Below the pieces are notes generated by a model. It searched no databases, was not told the DNA's origin, and saw only the letters and a list, made by a program, of their open reading frames with translations. A stretch of 64,000 nt of DNA, taken from positions 248,001-312,000 of the forward strand of contig CANLUC010000003.1 in NCBI GenBank assembly GCA_947494195.1, read 5' to 3'. The translations under genes and the position numbers were made by a program. Source of the DNA: an uncultured Nesterenkonia sp. GTDB lineage: Bacteria; Actinomycetota; Actinomycetes; Actinomycetales; Micrococcaceae. Shown here piece by piece: positions 51,668 to 60,311 of the stretch (positions within the stretch are counted from its first letter, which is position 1; every line of letters begins with the position of its first letter).

Positions 51668-53272
51668 TCAGCGACTGCGGCGCAACAGGTTCACCCCGCG
51701 CGCCAAGACCCAGCGCTCCGGTGCGCGCAGCAGGATCAGGCCGAGCACATAGACCGCGACGACGACGGCGGCGATCACCACCGCGCCGAGCACACCTGCC
51801 GAGGCGGAGGCCCCGGCGTCGGGCTGCGCGGGCATGAGGTTGCCCGGCATCCAGGACGCTGTGGACACCGCGTAGCCGGCGGCGAGCGCGAGGAGCCCGA
51901 GGCCGAGCGCGCGACTGAGCAGCCCTGCGGCGCCTCGCAGGTCCACCCCGCGGTGTCGGCGGTGCAGCAGCCAGATGTTCAACACCGCCGCGAGCACCAG
52001 CGAGGCGGTGGTCGCCGCGGCGATGCCTGCGATCCCCAGGATCGGCGCGAGCAGCAGGTCGCCCGCCACGTTGAGCACCATCGCCAGCACCGCCACCACC
52101 ACCGGCGAGGCGGCATCGCCCACCGCATAAGAGGCCCGCACCACGATCTGCCGACAGCCCAGCGCGATCAGCGCCGGCGCATACCAGGCGACGGCGAGCG
52201 CAGTGTCTGTGACGGCCTGCTCCTCGAAGGCCCCGTGGCCGAAGGCCAGGTCCACCACCGGCCGGGCCGCGAGCACCAGCAGCACGGTCAGCGGGGTCAG
52301 CACGGTCACCGTCACCGCCATGCCCTGCCGGACCAGACCGCGCACCTCCCCACGATCTGCGGCCGCGGCGCTCAGCGCGGGATAGAGCGGGACCAGAAGC
52401 GCGGTGATGACCAGCGTCTCGGGCAGATGGATCAGTCGCCAGCCGTAGGAGAGCGCGGTGATCGCCCCCTCCTGCAGGGTCGAACCCACCGCGCGGTCCA
52501 CCAGCGTATTCACGTTGACCACCGCCGTGCCGATCAGCATCGGCGGCACCAGTCGGGCGATCTCCGCGAAGCCCGGGTCGCGCAGGTTCACCCGGGCGCG
52601 CAGCGGAATGCCGATCCGGCGCACCGGCGGCAGCTGCATGGCCAGCCGCGCGCCGGAACCGAGGACGAAGCCGATGGCGAGCGCCACCACCCCGTGCTGA
52701 GGACCGAACAGCGCGGCAGCCCCGATCATGATGATGTTGAACGGCACACCCTCCAGGGAGGACCAGGCGAAGCGCCCGTGGGCCTGCACCAGCGAGGCAA
52801 GCAGGTCGGTGCCGGCCACCAGCACCGTGGCCAGCAGCATCACCCGGGTCAGAGTGGCCGCGACGTCGGACTGTTCCGCACTGAAGCCTGGCGCGATCAG
52901 CGAGGTCACCGGGCCGGCGAGCAGCCCCACGATCACCCCGGCGAGACCCAGCGCGACCAGGGTGACGGTCAGCGCGACGTCGAAGCCCCGGTGCCCGCGA
53001 CACTGCCCCGACTCCGCCGCCGCCTCACGAGCGACCCTCGGCGTGACCGAGCGGGAGACCGCATCCGCCACCAGGCCCAGCACGATGCTCATCAGACCCT
53101 GTGCGACGAGGTAGGCGTCGAGCTCCGGCCCGGCACCGTAGACAGCCCCGATGACGACGTCGCGCAGCAGCCCGAGCAGGGTGGACGCGGCGGTCAGCGC
53201 GGTCACCAGCAGAGCAGCACGGGAGACGCTGAAACGTCCCGCGCCCTCTGCTCCGCTCCCCCGCCGACTCAT
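51668..53272 (-). CDS. MurJ-like lipid flippase (compact form)
   Basis: A 534-residue protein of the MOP flippase superfamily with about 14 helices. Diagnostic features are STLLGLLRDVVIGAVYGAGP and DAYLVAQGLMSIVLGLVADA at the N-terminus, then ALSYGWRLIHLPETLVITAL and LVRQGMAVTVTVLTPLTVLL. ATG 53272 is preferred: GGGGGAA precedes it by 5 nt; an in-frame start at 53323 adds a basic leader. It lacks the long cytoplasmic kinase-like extension of the canonical actinobacterial MurJ/MviN, so it may be a second flippase for lipid-linked precursors or wall-polymer units. Confidence 0.88.
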   Translation of the reverse strand: MSRRGSGAEGAGRFSVSRAALLVTALTAASTLLGLLRDVVIGAVYGAGPELDAYLVAQGLMSIVLGLVADAVSRSVTPRVAREAAAESGQCRGHRGFDVALTVTLVALGLAGVIVGLLAGPVTSLIAPGFSAEQSDVAATLTRVMLLATVLVAGTDLLASLVQAHGRFAWSSLEGVPFNIIMIGAAALFGPQHGVVALAIGFVLGSGARLAMQLPPVRRIGIPLRARVNLRDPGFAEIARLVPPMLIGTAVVNVNTLVDRAVGSTLQEGAITALSYGWRLIHLPETLVITALLVPLYPALSAAAADRGEVRGLVRQGMAVTVTVLTPLTVLLVLAARPVVDLAFGHGAFEEQAVTDTALAVAWYAPALIALGCRQIVVRASYAVGDAASPVVVAVLAMVLNVAGDLLLAPILGIAGIAAATTASLVLAAVLNIWLLHRRHRGVDLRGAAGLLSRALGLGLLALAAGYAVSTASWMPGNLMPAQPDAGASASAGVLGAVVIAAVVVAVYVLGLILLRAPERWVLARGVNLLRRSR

Positions 53273-53383
53273 CGCGTTCCCCCGAGCATGATCGTTCCTC
53301 GTCCGTGGCCTCTGGCGCGTCACAGCCTAACCCGTGGCGCCTCAGTGAACGGGAGGTGAACCGTTGGTAGAGTCACGAACGTG

Positions 53384-54532
53384 ATGCACCGTCGAGCTTT
53401 GATCGTCAGCACCGCCCGTGACCGGGGCTCGCTCGCCGCAGTGCGCGCCCTGCACCGCGCAGGCTGGACGGTCGGCGTCGGCACCCCCGACGGCGGCGGT
53501 ATGGTGACCGCCTCCAAGGCCTGCGCCCGCCGTCACGTGGTCGCTCGTCCCCGGGGTGACGGTTCCGACTTTGTCCGGGATGTCCAGGAAGCCGTGCGCA
53601 GCGGAGGCTATGACCTCGTCTTCGGCGCCGGCGACGACTGGATGGCCGCTCTCGCCGAGTTCCGAGAGCAGATCCCGGTTCCAGTGGCCCACCCCTCAGC
53701 AGATGCGGTGCGCCATGCGCTGGACAAGCTGGCGCTCGCCCAGGCAGCCTCGCATGCTGGCATCGCGACCCCCCGCACAGTTGCTGCCACTCCTGAGGCG
53801 CTGCGGATGTGGATCGGACCGGTGGTCGTCAAGTGCCGGGAGCATTGGAGCCCCGGACAGACGATGCCGTACCGGATCGAGGCTCAGCGCTTCGACGGCC
53901 CCCGTCAGGCGCTGCCCCAGATGGAACGCATCCACGCTGCCGGCGCCCGCGCGGTTCTGCAGAAGCCGGTCGAAGGTTCGCTCACCGCCCTGGTGGGCCT
54001 CTTCCATCAGGGGCGTCTGGATGGCAGAGTCCAGCAGATCAGCTCGCGGGTGTTCCCGACTCCCAACGGGGTCTCGACGCGAGCACACACCGTCCCGGTG
54101 GACGCCGAACTGGCCGCCCGGGCGGAGTCGCTGCTCAGCGACCTCGGCTGGGAGGGTCTCGTGGAGCTGCAGTTCCTCCTGAACGAGGACGGGACGCCGC
54201 ACCTGATCGACCTCAATGGCCGCTTCTACGGCTCCATGGCCTTGGCCGACGTGGCTCGCCCCGGGCTCGCGCATACCTGGGCCCTGCGCACCCTGGGTGA
54301 GCCCACGGGGACCCTGGAGGACGCGGCCGTCGGGCACCGGTATGCCTGGGGGGCGGGAGACGTTCGCCGCGCCCTGGCCGAGCGGCGCGACTCGTTGGCC
54401 CGGGACCTCGGAGAGACCGTGCGCTGGGCACGCGGCGCGCGGCACAGCGTCTGGGACCTCACCGACCTGGGTCCGACCCGTCAACTGGTGCTGGATCGGT
54501 TGTCTCTGACGGTGCGCTCATCGAAGCCCTGA
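53384..54532 (+). CDS. ATP-grasp domain protein of unknown specificity
   Basis: A 382-residue carbamoyl-phosphate-synthetase-like ATP-grasp protein. An N-terminal Rossmann-like lobe starts RRALIVSTARDRGSLAAVRA and includes YDLVFGAGDDWMAALAEF; the ATP-grasp core includes HALDKLALAQAASHAGIATP, VVKCREHWSPG and a metal site LVELQFLLNEDGTPHLIDLN. ATG 53384 is preferred over GTG 53381 three bases upstream; SD is weak. It is divergent from the MurJ-like gene. Similar proteins occur in envelope and glycan loci of actinobacteria. Possible carboxylate-amine ligase; substrate unknown. Confidence 0.82.
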   Translation: MHRRALIVSTARDRGSLAAVRALHRAGWTVGVGTPDGGGMVTASKACARRHVVARPRGDGSDFVRDVQEAVRSGGYDLVFGAGDDWMAALAEFREQIPVPVAHPSADAVRHALDKLALAQAASHAGIATPRTVAATPEALRMWIGPVVVKCREHWSPGQTMPYRIEAQRFDGPRQALPQMERIHAAGARAVLQKPVEGSLTALVGLFHQGRLDGRVQQISSRVFPTPNGVSTRAHTVPVDAELAARAESLLSDLGWEGLVELQFLLNEDGTPHLIDLNGRFYGSMALADVARPGLAHTWALRTLGEPTGTLEDAAVGHRYAWGAGDVRRALAERRDSLARDLGETVRWARGARHSVWDLTDLGPTRQLVLDRLSLTVRSSKP

Positions 54533-54598
54533 GCTGGACGCGTCTCACCATTCGACCATCACATGGTGACTGCCCCGCGGCCTCACTAGGCTGTCCCC

Positions 54599-55363
54599 AT
54601 GATTCAGACTGACATCTCCACCCGCAGCGCGCTGGTCACCGGCGCCTCCTCCGGAATCGGCGCGGCCACCGCGCACCGACTCACCACGGAAGGCTGGCGG
54701 GTCTTCGCCGTCGCTCGCCGGGCTGAGAAGCTCGAGAGTCTGGCCGAGCAGGAGGGGATCATACCGCTCATCTGCGATGTGACAGACCCGGAGCAGGTGA
54801 CCGCTGCGCTGGCCGAGGTCACGGCCGCGGGCGGGATCGACACGCTGATCAACAACGCCGGCGGCGCGCTGGGGATGGACTCGGTGGCCGAAGGGCACGC
54901 CGAGGACTGGCGATGGATGTACGAGGTCAACGTGTTGGGCCCGCTCAACATGATTCGCGCCTTCATTCCGATGCTGCGTGCCCACGGTGAAGGGACCATC
55001 CTCAACGTCACCTCGACCGCGGCGCTCGACGCCTACGAGGGTGGAGCCGGCTATAACGCCGCCAAGTTCGGTGAGCACGCACTGACCGGTGCGCTGCGCC
55101 TGGAGGAGGCCGAACACAATATCCGCGTCATCGAGGTGCTCCCCGGCATGGTGCACACCGAGGAGTTCAGCGCAAAGCGGCTGCGCGGGGACGCAGCGGC
55201 GGCCGAGGCCATCTATCGCGGAGTGAAGAAGCCGCTGGTCGCGGAGGACATCGCCGAGGTCATCGCCACCGCTGTCACACTGCCGCACCACGTGAACCTG
55301 GATCAGGTGGTGGTCCGCCCCGTGGCCCAGGCGGCCCAGCACAAGGTGATCCGCGAAGACTGA
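54599..55363 (+). CDS. Short-chain dehydrogenase/reductase
   Basis: A 254-residue SDR: TGASSGIGAATAHRLTTEG (NADP loop), NNAGGALGMDSVAEG, catalytic Ser in LNVTSTAALDAYEGGAG, and Tyr-Lys in YNAAKFGEHALTGALRLEE. It resembles YdfG-type 3-hydroxy-acid dehydrogenases. A TAGGCT -10-like hexamer at 54587-54592 lies only 6 bp from ATG 54599, so the mRNA may be leaderless. Monocistronic, ending at the terminator at 55376-55422. Substrate unknown. Confidence 0.9.
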   Translation: MIQTDISTRSALVTGASSGIGAATAHRLTTEGWRVFAVARRAEKLESLAEQEGIIPLICDVTDPEQVTAALAEVTAAGGIDTLINNAGGALGMDSVAEGHAEDWRWMYEVNVLGPLNMIRAFIPMLRAHGEGTILNVTSTAALDAYEGGAGYNAAKFGEHALTGALRLEEAEHNIRVIEVLPGMVHTEEFSAKRLRGDAAAAEAIYRGVKKPLVAEDIAEVIATAVTLPHHVNLDQVVVRPVAQAAQHKVIRED

Positions 55364-55375
55364 GCTGACGTGAAC

Positions 55376-55422
55376 GCATGAGAACGCCGGTGGGGGCATT
55401 GCCCTCACCGGCGTTCTCATGC
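55376..55422. terminator. Intrinsic terminator between the SDR and DsbA-like genes
   Basis: Arms GCATGAGAACGCCGGTG (55376-55392) and the complement CACCGGCGTTCTCATGC (55406-55422) enclose a GC-rich loop that itself pairs (GGGC/GCCC). It lies between convergent stops at 55363 and 55437 and can serve both. Confidence 0.85.
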
Positions 55423-55436
55423 TCCAGCGGCGTCGA

Positions 55437-56039
55437 TCAGTCGAAGACCGGGGACTCCGTGCGGGAGCGCTTGAGCTCGAAGAAGTACGGGTACTCCGCC
55501 AGCGCCACGGCACCGTCGAAGATCTTTCCGGCGTCCTCGCCGCGCGGGATGCGGGTGATCACCGGGCCGAAGAAGGCCGTCCCCTGGAACGCGACGATCG
55601 GCGTGCCGACATCCTGACCCACCTGGGAGATGCCCCGGTTGTGGGAGGCGCGCATCTCGTCGTCATTGGTGTCGGTCTTGGCCTCGGCCAGGAGATCCTC
55701 TTCGAGGCCCACGGCGCGCAGGGCGTTCAGGGTGGCGGCCTCGAAATCCTTGTTGCCGTTGTTGTGGATCTCGGTGCCGGCGGCCGTGTAGAACTCACCG
55801 ACCTTCTCGTCGCCGTGCTTCAGCGCGACGGCGGTCGCGGTGCGAGCGGGGATCCAGCGCGCAAGCTGCTCGGCATCCTCAGCAGGCGATGGATTGTTGG
55901 CCTCGTTGAGCACGCCGAGGCTCATCACGTTCCAGTGCACTTCGATGTCGCGCACCTGCTCCACTTCGCGGATCCACCGGGAGGTGGCCCAGGCGAAGGG
56001 GCACAGCGGGTCGAACCAGAAATCTACGCGTTCAGCCAT
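55437..56039 (-). CDS. DsbA-family thiol oxidoreductase, Rv2466c-like (mycothiol-dependent nitroreductase family)
   Basis: A 200-residue thioredoxin-fold protein with the DsbA helical insertion. The active-site region is DFWFDPLCPFAWATSRWI. The M. tuberculosis Rv2466c family member has CPWC at this place; here it is C-P-F-A, so the resolving cysteine is absent and a monothiol/mycothiolation mechanism would be needed. VGQDVGTPIVAFQGTAFFGP is the cis-Pro loop region. ATG 56039 follows AAAGGAG by 7 nt. Adjacent mycothione reductase (56197-57642) supports a mycothiol-linked redox role. Confidence 0.9.
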   Translation of the reverse strand: MAERVDFWFDPLCPFAWATSRWIREVEQVRDIEVHWNVMSLGVLNEANNPSPAEDAEQLARWIPARTATAVALKHGDEKVGEFYTAAGTEIHNNGNKDFEAATLNALRAVGLEEDLLAEAKTDTNDDEMRASHNRGISQVGQDVGTPIVAFQGTAFFGPVITRIPRGEDAGKIFDGAVALAEYPYFFELKRSRTESPVFD

Positions 56040-56150
56040 ATCAGGCTCCTTTCGGGACGGGAGCGGCATGCCCCCGGCGTCGGATCAGTCGTATCGCGTG
56101 TTCGTTGTGATGCTTCACTCCCCACAACTGGCAGTGTTCGCATTCCATTC

Positions 56151-56187
56151 CTGACTGTCCCGCGCCGCCGGAGCGCCGGACAGTCAG
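56151..56187. repeat. Inverted repeat downstream of mtr, candidate terminator
   Basis: CTGACTGTCC (56151-56160) and GGACAGTCAG (56178-56187) are perfectly complementary around a GC-rich centre. It begins 10 bp after the mtr stop and before the next same-strand gene. No U-tract is evident, so termination is plausible but unproven. Confidence 0.55.
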
Positions 56188-56196
56188 AGCGGATGA

Positions 56197-57642
56197 TCAG
56201 AGCGGCGCGTCCTCAGGGATCGGGACCTCGAGACCGAGCAGCGCATTCTCGGTGACCTCCATCAGCGCTGGGTGGATCCAGTACTGGCCCCGCGCGGCGG
56301 TATAGGCGTCCTGGCCGAAGCTCATCGCCTGGATCACCGGCTGGATGAGGTTCGACGCCTGATGCCCGAGCACATGTGCACCGAGGATCTGTCCGCTGCG
56401 CCGATCAGCGATGACCTTGAAGATCCCGTGACTGTCCTCCATCGCCCACCCGTAGGCGGTGTCGCCGTAGTTCTGGATCTTGGTGGTCAGGTTCTCGGCA
56501 CCCACGGCCTCCGCCGCCTGAATCTCGGTGAGCCCGACCTGAGCGATCTCTGGGAAGGAGAAGACCGCTGCGGGGATGGCCTGATGGCGGGAGGGGCGAA
56601 TCGCGTCCGGGTGCTCCAGGTTGTGCGCGACCACCCGGGCCTCCTGGTTCGCCACATGCTTGAGCATGGCCGGTGAGCTGATGTCCCCCAGCGCATAGAG
56701 ACCCTCCACGGGCTCACCCTGCATCAGAACCCGCTGGTACTCGTCCACCGCCAGCCGACCGTCCGGGTGCACGTCCAGTCCCACTTCGGCAGCACCGACA
56801 AGATCGGTGTTCGGGGTGCGACCGATGGCCACCAGGACCAGGTCGACATCGTGGTCTTCGATTCGGCCGTCGGAGGTGACCAGTTCCACCCGGAGTCCCT
56901 GGCCCTGCTCGGTGATGCTGGTGACGGTGCGTTCGTAGCGCACGGTCCAGTTCTTCTCCGCCTCGGCGGAGAACGCCGCGGCGATGTCCGCGTCCAGCGC
57001 ATTCATCAGCCCACGGCTGCGGTTGACCTGAATGACCTCCGTGCCGAATGCCGAGAAGACCCCGGCAAACTCACAGGCGATATAGCCTCCGCCGACGATC
57101 AGGATCCTCTCCGGGCGCTCCTCGATGCGCATGACCGTGTCCGAGGTGTGCACCCCGGGGAGGTCCATGCCGGGCACCTGCGGCAGCACCGGGCGTGAGC
57201 CGGCGGCGATGACCATCCGGGCAGCCTCGGCCCGCACCCCTGACTCAGAGACGAACGAGAAGGGCGCCTGGCTGAAGTCTCCGCTGAGTGTGACCTTCTC
57301 CTCGACGAGGTCCACCTGATCGAGCTCCTCGCGGTAGCGGCGGCCGCCTGAGGAGATGGCGTCGATGCGCGAGAAGATCCGGTCGCGCATCCCCGGCCAG
57401 TCGACATCGGTGGTCTCCTGGGTGACGTTGAGCCGTGCGGCCTCCTCCGGGCCGCGAGCCAGCGCGGCGGGCCGGACGAACATCTTCGTGGGGATGCAGC
57501 CCACATTCAGACAGGTGCCGCCGAAGGCGCCCGTCCCACCCGAGCCTTTATCCGCCAGGACGACACGCTTATCGTCCCAGAAGGGTGTGATCAGGGAGTT
57601 TCCAGAGCCGGAGCCGATGATGGAGAGGTCATAGTGGGCCAT
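56197..57642 (-). CDS. mtr: Mycothione reductase
   Basis: A 481-residue FAD-dependent pyridine nucleotide-disulfide oxidoreductase reducing mycothione to mycothiol with NADPH. Redox disulfide in GGTCLNVGCIPTKMFVRP (about residues 43-48), NAD(P) loop IVGGGYIACEFAGVFSAFG, FAD contact EGLYALGDISSPAMLKHVAN and the C-terminal catalytic HPALMEVTENALLG (His-Glu of the adjacent subunit). LDQ in place of the glutathione-reductase motif plus the context point to mycothione rather than glutathione. ATG 57642. Confidence 0.93.
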   Translation of the reverse strand: MAHYDLSIIGSGSGNSLITPFWDDKRVVLADKGSGGTGAFGGTCLNVGCIPTKMFVRPAALARGPEEAARLNVTQETTDVDWPGMRDRIFSRIDAISSGGRRYREELDQVDLVEEKVTLSGDFSQAPFSFVSESGVRAEAARMVIAAGSRPVLPQVPGMDLPGVHTSDTVMRIEERPERILIVGGGYIACEFAGVFSAFGTEVIQVNRSRGLMNALDADIAAAFSAEAEKNWTVRYERTVTSITEQGQGLRVELVTSDGRIEDHDVDLVLVAIGRTPNTDLVGAAEVGLDVHPDGRLAVDEYQRVLMQGEPVEGLYALGDISSPAMLKHVANQEARVVAHNLEHPDAIRPSRHQAIPAAVFSFPEIAQVGLTEIQAAEAVGAENLTTKIQNYGDTAYGWAMEDSHGIFKVIADRRSGQILGAHVLGHQASNLIQPVIQAMSFGQDAYTAARGQYWIHPALMEVTENALLGLEVPIPEDAPL

Positions 57643-57766
57643 GGTCCAATCCTACGGGCCCGCCGGCCGGCTCACCCACGGGAATCCCGCAGCACATGGC
57701 AGGGTTGTTCCCAACGTTGCGCATTGCGCCTCCCCAGCCGAACCCACAGTCTCCCAAGGAGAGAAA

Positions 57767-58123
57767 ATGATCCTCATCGTCGTGAAGTTCCAGGTCAAGC
57801 CCGAGTTCGCCGAGCAGTGGCCCGAGATCACCCGCTCCTTCACCGAGGCCACCCGCGCCGAACCGGGCAATAAGTGGTTCGACTGGTCACGCAGCCTCCA
57901 GGACCCCAACGAGTACGTGCTGATCGAGGCCTTCGACGACGACGCCGCGGGTCCCCATGTGGAGTCCGCGCATTTCCAGCAGGCCACGAGTTCCGAGGGC
58001 GCCATGGCACAGGCACTGGTCTCCACCCCGAAGATCATCTCCCGCCAGGTCGAGGGCGAGGGCTGGGAGGAGATGGGCGAGATGAAGATCGACCGAGCCT
58101 CGCCGCGCGGAGCGCCGGAATGA
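57767..58123 (+). CDS. Antibiotic biosynthesis monooxygenase (ABM) domain protein
   Basis: A 118-residue ferredoxin-like-fold protein of the ABM/YgiN family (quinol monooxygenase-like). MILIVVKFQVKPEFAEQWPE, then FTEATRAEPGNKWFDWSRSL, NEYVLIEAFDDDAA and HFQQATSSEGAMAQAL are characteristic. AAGGAG lies 6 nt before ATG 57767. Divergent from mtr and 33 bp upstream of the parA-like start. Enzymatic role unproven. Confidence 0.88.
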   Translation: MILIVVKFQVKPEFAEQWPEITRSFTEATRAEPGNKWFDWSRSLQDPNEYVLIEAFDDDAAGPHVESAHFQQATSSEGAMAQALVSTPKIISRQVEGEGWEEMGEMKIDRASPRGAPE

Positions 58124-58156
58124 GTTCCTGTGCCGATCATCCCTATGATGGGTAGC

Positions 58157-58942
58157 GTGCAGATCTTGAGCGTTTCCAGCCTGAAAGGCGGGGTCGGTAA
58201 GACCTCGGTCACCATGGGCCTGGCTTCGGCCGCCCTCCAACAGGGGGTGCGGACCCTCGTCGTCGACCTTGACCCCCACGCGGACTCCACCACGGGTCTG
58301 GCGGTCAAGCGCGGCAGCGGCACGGAGGCAGGGCAGCTGCTGCGTGACGCCAAGCGCGCCAAGCTCAGCGAGCACGTGGTGCGCTCCGGATGGGTGGACC
58401 TGCTGCCTGAGGAGCGACGCTCCACGGCAAAGCTCGACGTGGTCGTGGGCTCCGCGCTCTCCGCCACCTTCGACCGGCCCGACATCCGTCCGCGAGACAT
58501 GCGCCGACTGAAGACCCTGCTCGAGGGCGTGACCGGCTACGACCTGATCCTCGTGGACTGCCCGCCCTCGCTGGCCGGGCTGACTCGGATCGGGTGGGCG
58601 GCGTCGAACGGTGTGCTCCTGGTGGCCGAACCGAGCCTGTTCTCAGTGGCCGGAACCGAGCGGACCATGCGCGCCATCCGGATGTTCTCCAACGAGTACG
58701 CCCCACAGCTGAAGTCCGCCGGGGTCGTGGTCAACCGCGCTCGCGCGGACTCCACCGAGCATGAGTATCGCCTGCTCGAGATGGAGCGGCTCTACAAGGA
58801 GAAGCTGATGCTTCCGGTGCTGGAGGAGAACCCGTTCTGGCAGCAGATCCAGGGGGCGGCCTATCCGGCGCACCAGTGGCCGGGCGATCAGGTCAGAGAT
58901 CTGGCGAAGTCCTTCGATCAGCTGCTCAAGCAGCTGCTCTGA
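58157..58942 (+). CDS. ParA/MinD-family P-loop ATPase
   Basis: A 261-residue deviant-Walker ATPase: SVSSLKGGVGKTSVTMGLA (Walker A'), VVDLDPHADSTTGLAV (A'-II) and YDLILVDCPPSLAGL (Walker B). No N-terminal DNA-binding region and no parB neighbour, so it is an orphan ParA-like protein of the type found next to the merR/garA block in Micrococcales. GTG 58157 is chosen because TATGAT (58144-58149) 7 nt upstream is a near-consensus -10, implying a leaderless transcript; in-frame upstream starts lie in or before that -10. Confidence 0.88.
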   Translation: MQILSVSSLKGGVGKTSVTMGLASAALQQGVRTLVVDLDPHADSTTGLAVKRGSGTEAGQLLRDAKRAKLSEHVVRSGWVDLLPEERRSTAKLDVVVGSALSATFDRPDIRPRDMRRLKTLLEGVTGYDLILVDCPPSLAGLTRIGWAASNGVLLVAEPSLFSVAGTERTMRAIRMFSNEYAPQLKSAGVVVNRARADSTEHEYRLLEMERLYKEKLMLPVLEENPFWQQIQGAAYPAHQWPGDQVRDLAKSFDQLLKQLL

Positions 58943-59000
58943 CTCCCGCTTCTCTCAGCGTGTAGGGGGCCCTGCCGTGGAGCTGGGTGGTTCCGGCTGC

Positions 59001-59609
59001 TCAGGAGGCCTGCGAGCGACGGCGGGCGCGCAGCTGCGCGAGCTCGTCCTCTGCCCCGGCGGCTTCTCCGGTGAGCAGCGAGGGTTCCGGTTCGGTCCGC
59101 TCGCGTGGGAGCTCGGCCAGGCTTCCCTCGACCTCGCGCCAGACGCGACCCACCGCGATGCCGAACACGCCCTGACCGCCCTGCACGAGGTCGATGACCT
59201 CGTCGGCGGAGGTGCACTCGTACACCGAGGCGCCGTCGGACATCAGCGTGATCTGGGCCAGGTCATCCACGCCGCGCTCACGAAGGTGCTCGATGGCGGT
59301 TCGGATCTGCTGCAGCGAGACGCCGGTGTCGAGGAGACGCTTGACCACCTTGAGCACCAGCACGTCGCGGAAGGAGTACAGGCGCGCCGAGCCCGAGCCC
59401 GCCGCGTTGCGCATGGAGGGCTGCACCAGTTTGGTGCGGGCCCAGTAGTCCAGCTGACGGTAGGTGATGCCGGCCGCGGCGCAGGCCACAGGCCCGCGGT
59501 ACCCCAGTTCCTCGTCCAGCTCGGGCAGGCCGTCGCTGAACAGCGGCTGCTGGGCAGCTGCCTGCCCCGGCCGTATGCGTTCAGCGTCCGCGTGCGATTC
59601 TGGACCCAC
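59001..59609 (-). CDS. MerR-family regulator (Rv1830-like)
   Basis: A 202-residue protein: an extended N-terminus, then the MerR winged helix GITYRQLDYWARTKLVQPSM (about residues 47-66) and LYSFRDVLVLKVVKRLLDTG, followed by an effector-type region. In mycobacteria the orthologous position is Rv1830 beside the Rv1829 nuclease, Rv1828 MerR, garA and gcvH, matching the order here. GTG 59609 has AAGG upstream. Ligand unknown. Convergent with the parA-like gene (58-bp gap). Confidence 0.9.
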   Translation of the reverse strand: MGPESHADAERIRPGQAAAQQPLFSDGLPELDEELGYRGPVACAAAGITYRQLDYWARTKLVQPSMRNAAGSGSARLYSFRDVLVLKVVKRLLDTGVSLQQIRTAIEHLRERGVDDLAQITLMSDGASVYECTSADEVIDLVQGGQGVFGIAVGRVWREVEGSLAELPRERTEPEPSLLTGEAAGAEDELAQLRARRRSQAS

Positions 59610-59793
59610 CTGGTACCTTCCTGAAGTGCTGGAACCCGCTGGGTGAACTCCACCCTGGATCGAACGAGCCGCCCGGGTGATGCATGCGGAAACCTTGTCC
59701 CTTGACGGTATGGCGACAGCCGCCGGGGGTCAAAGACATTCGAATTTTACTCTACGGCGTGTCGCCGGATTGCACTAGTCAGCGTCAACATGC

Positions 59794-60297
59794 TCACTCG
59801 AAGTCCTCGGGCTCTGCGTCCTCGAGGAACCGCCGGAACTCCTTGATCTCGTCCTCGGAGATGGGTCGCTGGCCGGTGGCGGCGGTGCGCGGGGTGATGC
59901 CGACCCGGTTCAACGTCTCGCGGTCCATGGTGACCAGACACTGCACGCGCACCGCCACGGCGATGGCGTCGAAGGCGCGTGCGTCGAAGCTGCGACCGCT
60001 GCCCAGAGTGATGGTGCCGCGATACGTGGACGAGTCGAGCATGCTGATCTCCACGGAACGCACCCCGGAGCCCAGTCGGGTCATCACCTCGGCGAGCAGG
60101 TCGTGGGTCATCGGGCGAGGAGGAACCTTCTTCTCCATGGCCATGGCGACGGCGTTGGCCTCGGCCGGGCCCACCAGGACCGCCACGTGGAGGTTCTCCA
60201 GACCAGACTCTGCCCCGCGGAGCACGACCACAGGCTGTTTGGATGGGAGCTCGATCCGAACACCCACAACATCCAGCGGGACCAGCTGGTTCTCCAT
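59794..60297 (-). CDS. Bifunctional nuclease domain protein (DUF151, Rv1829-like)
   Basis: A 167-residue protein with the BFN fold: VVVLRGAESGLENLHVAVLV, VAMAMEKKVPPRPMTHDLLA and FDARAFDAIAVAVRVQCLV. BFN proteins have been reported to carry RNase and DNase activity in plants and are conserved in actinobacteria. ATG 60297. It lies between two merR genes, 14 bp downstream of the second, and the 184-bp gap after it contains only a short CGGCG/CGCCG hairpin (59756-59770 region). Confidence 0.9.
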   Translation of the reverse strand: MENQLVPLDVVGVRIELPSKQPVVVLRGAESGLENLHVAVLVGPAEANAVAMAMEKKVPPRPMTHDLLAEVMTRLGSGVRSVEISMLDSSTYRGTITLGSGRSFDARAFDAIAVAVRVQCLVTMDRETLNRVGITPRTAATGQRPISEDEIKEFRRFLEDAEPEDFE

Positions 60298-60311
60298 GGG
60301 TCAATTCTAAG

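Noticed and set aside
59750-59775. Short CGGCG-TGT-CGCCG hairpin after the nuclease gene
   Set aside because: Only 5 bp of stem; too weak to call a terminator.
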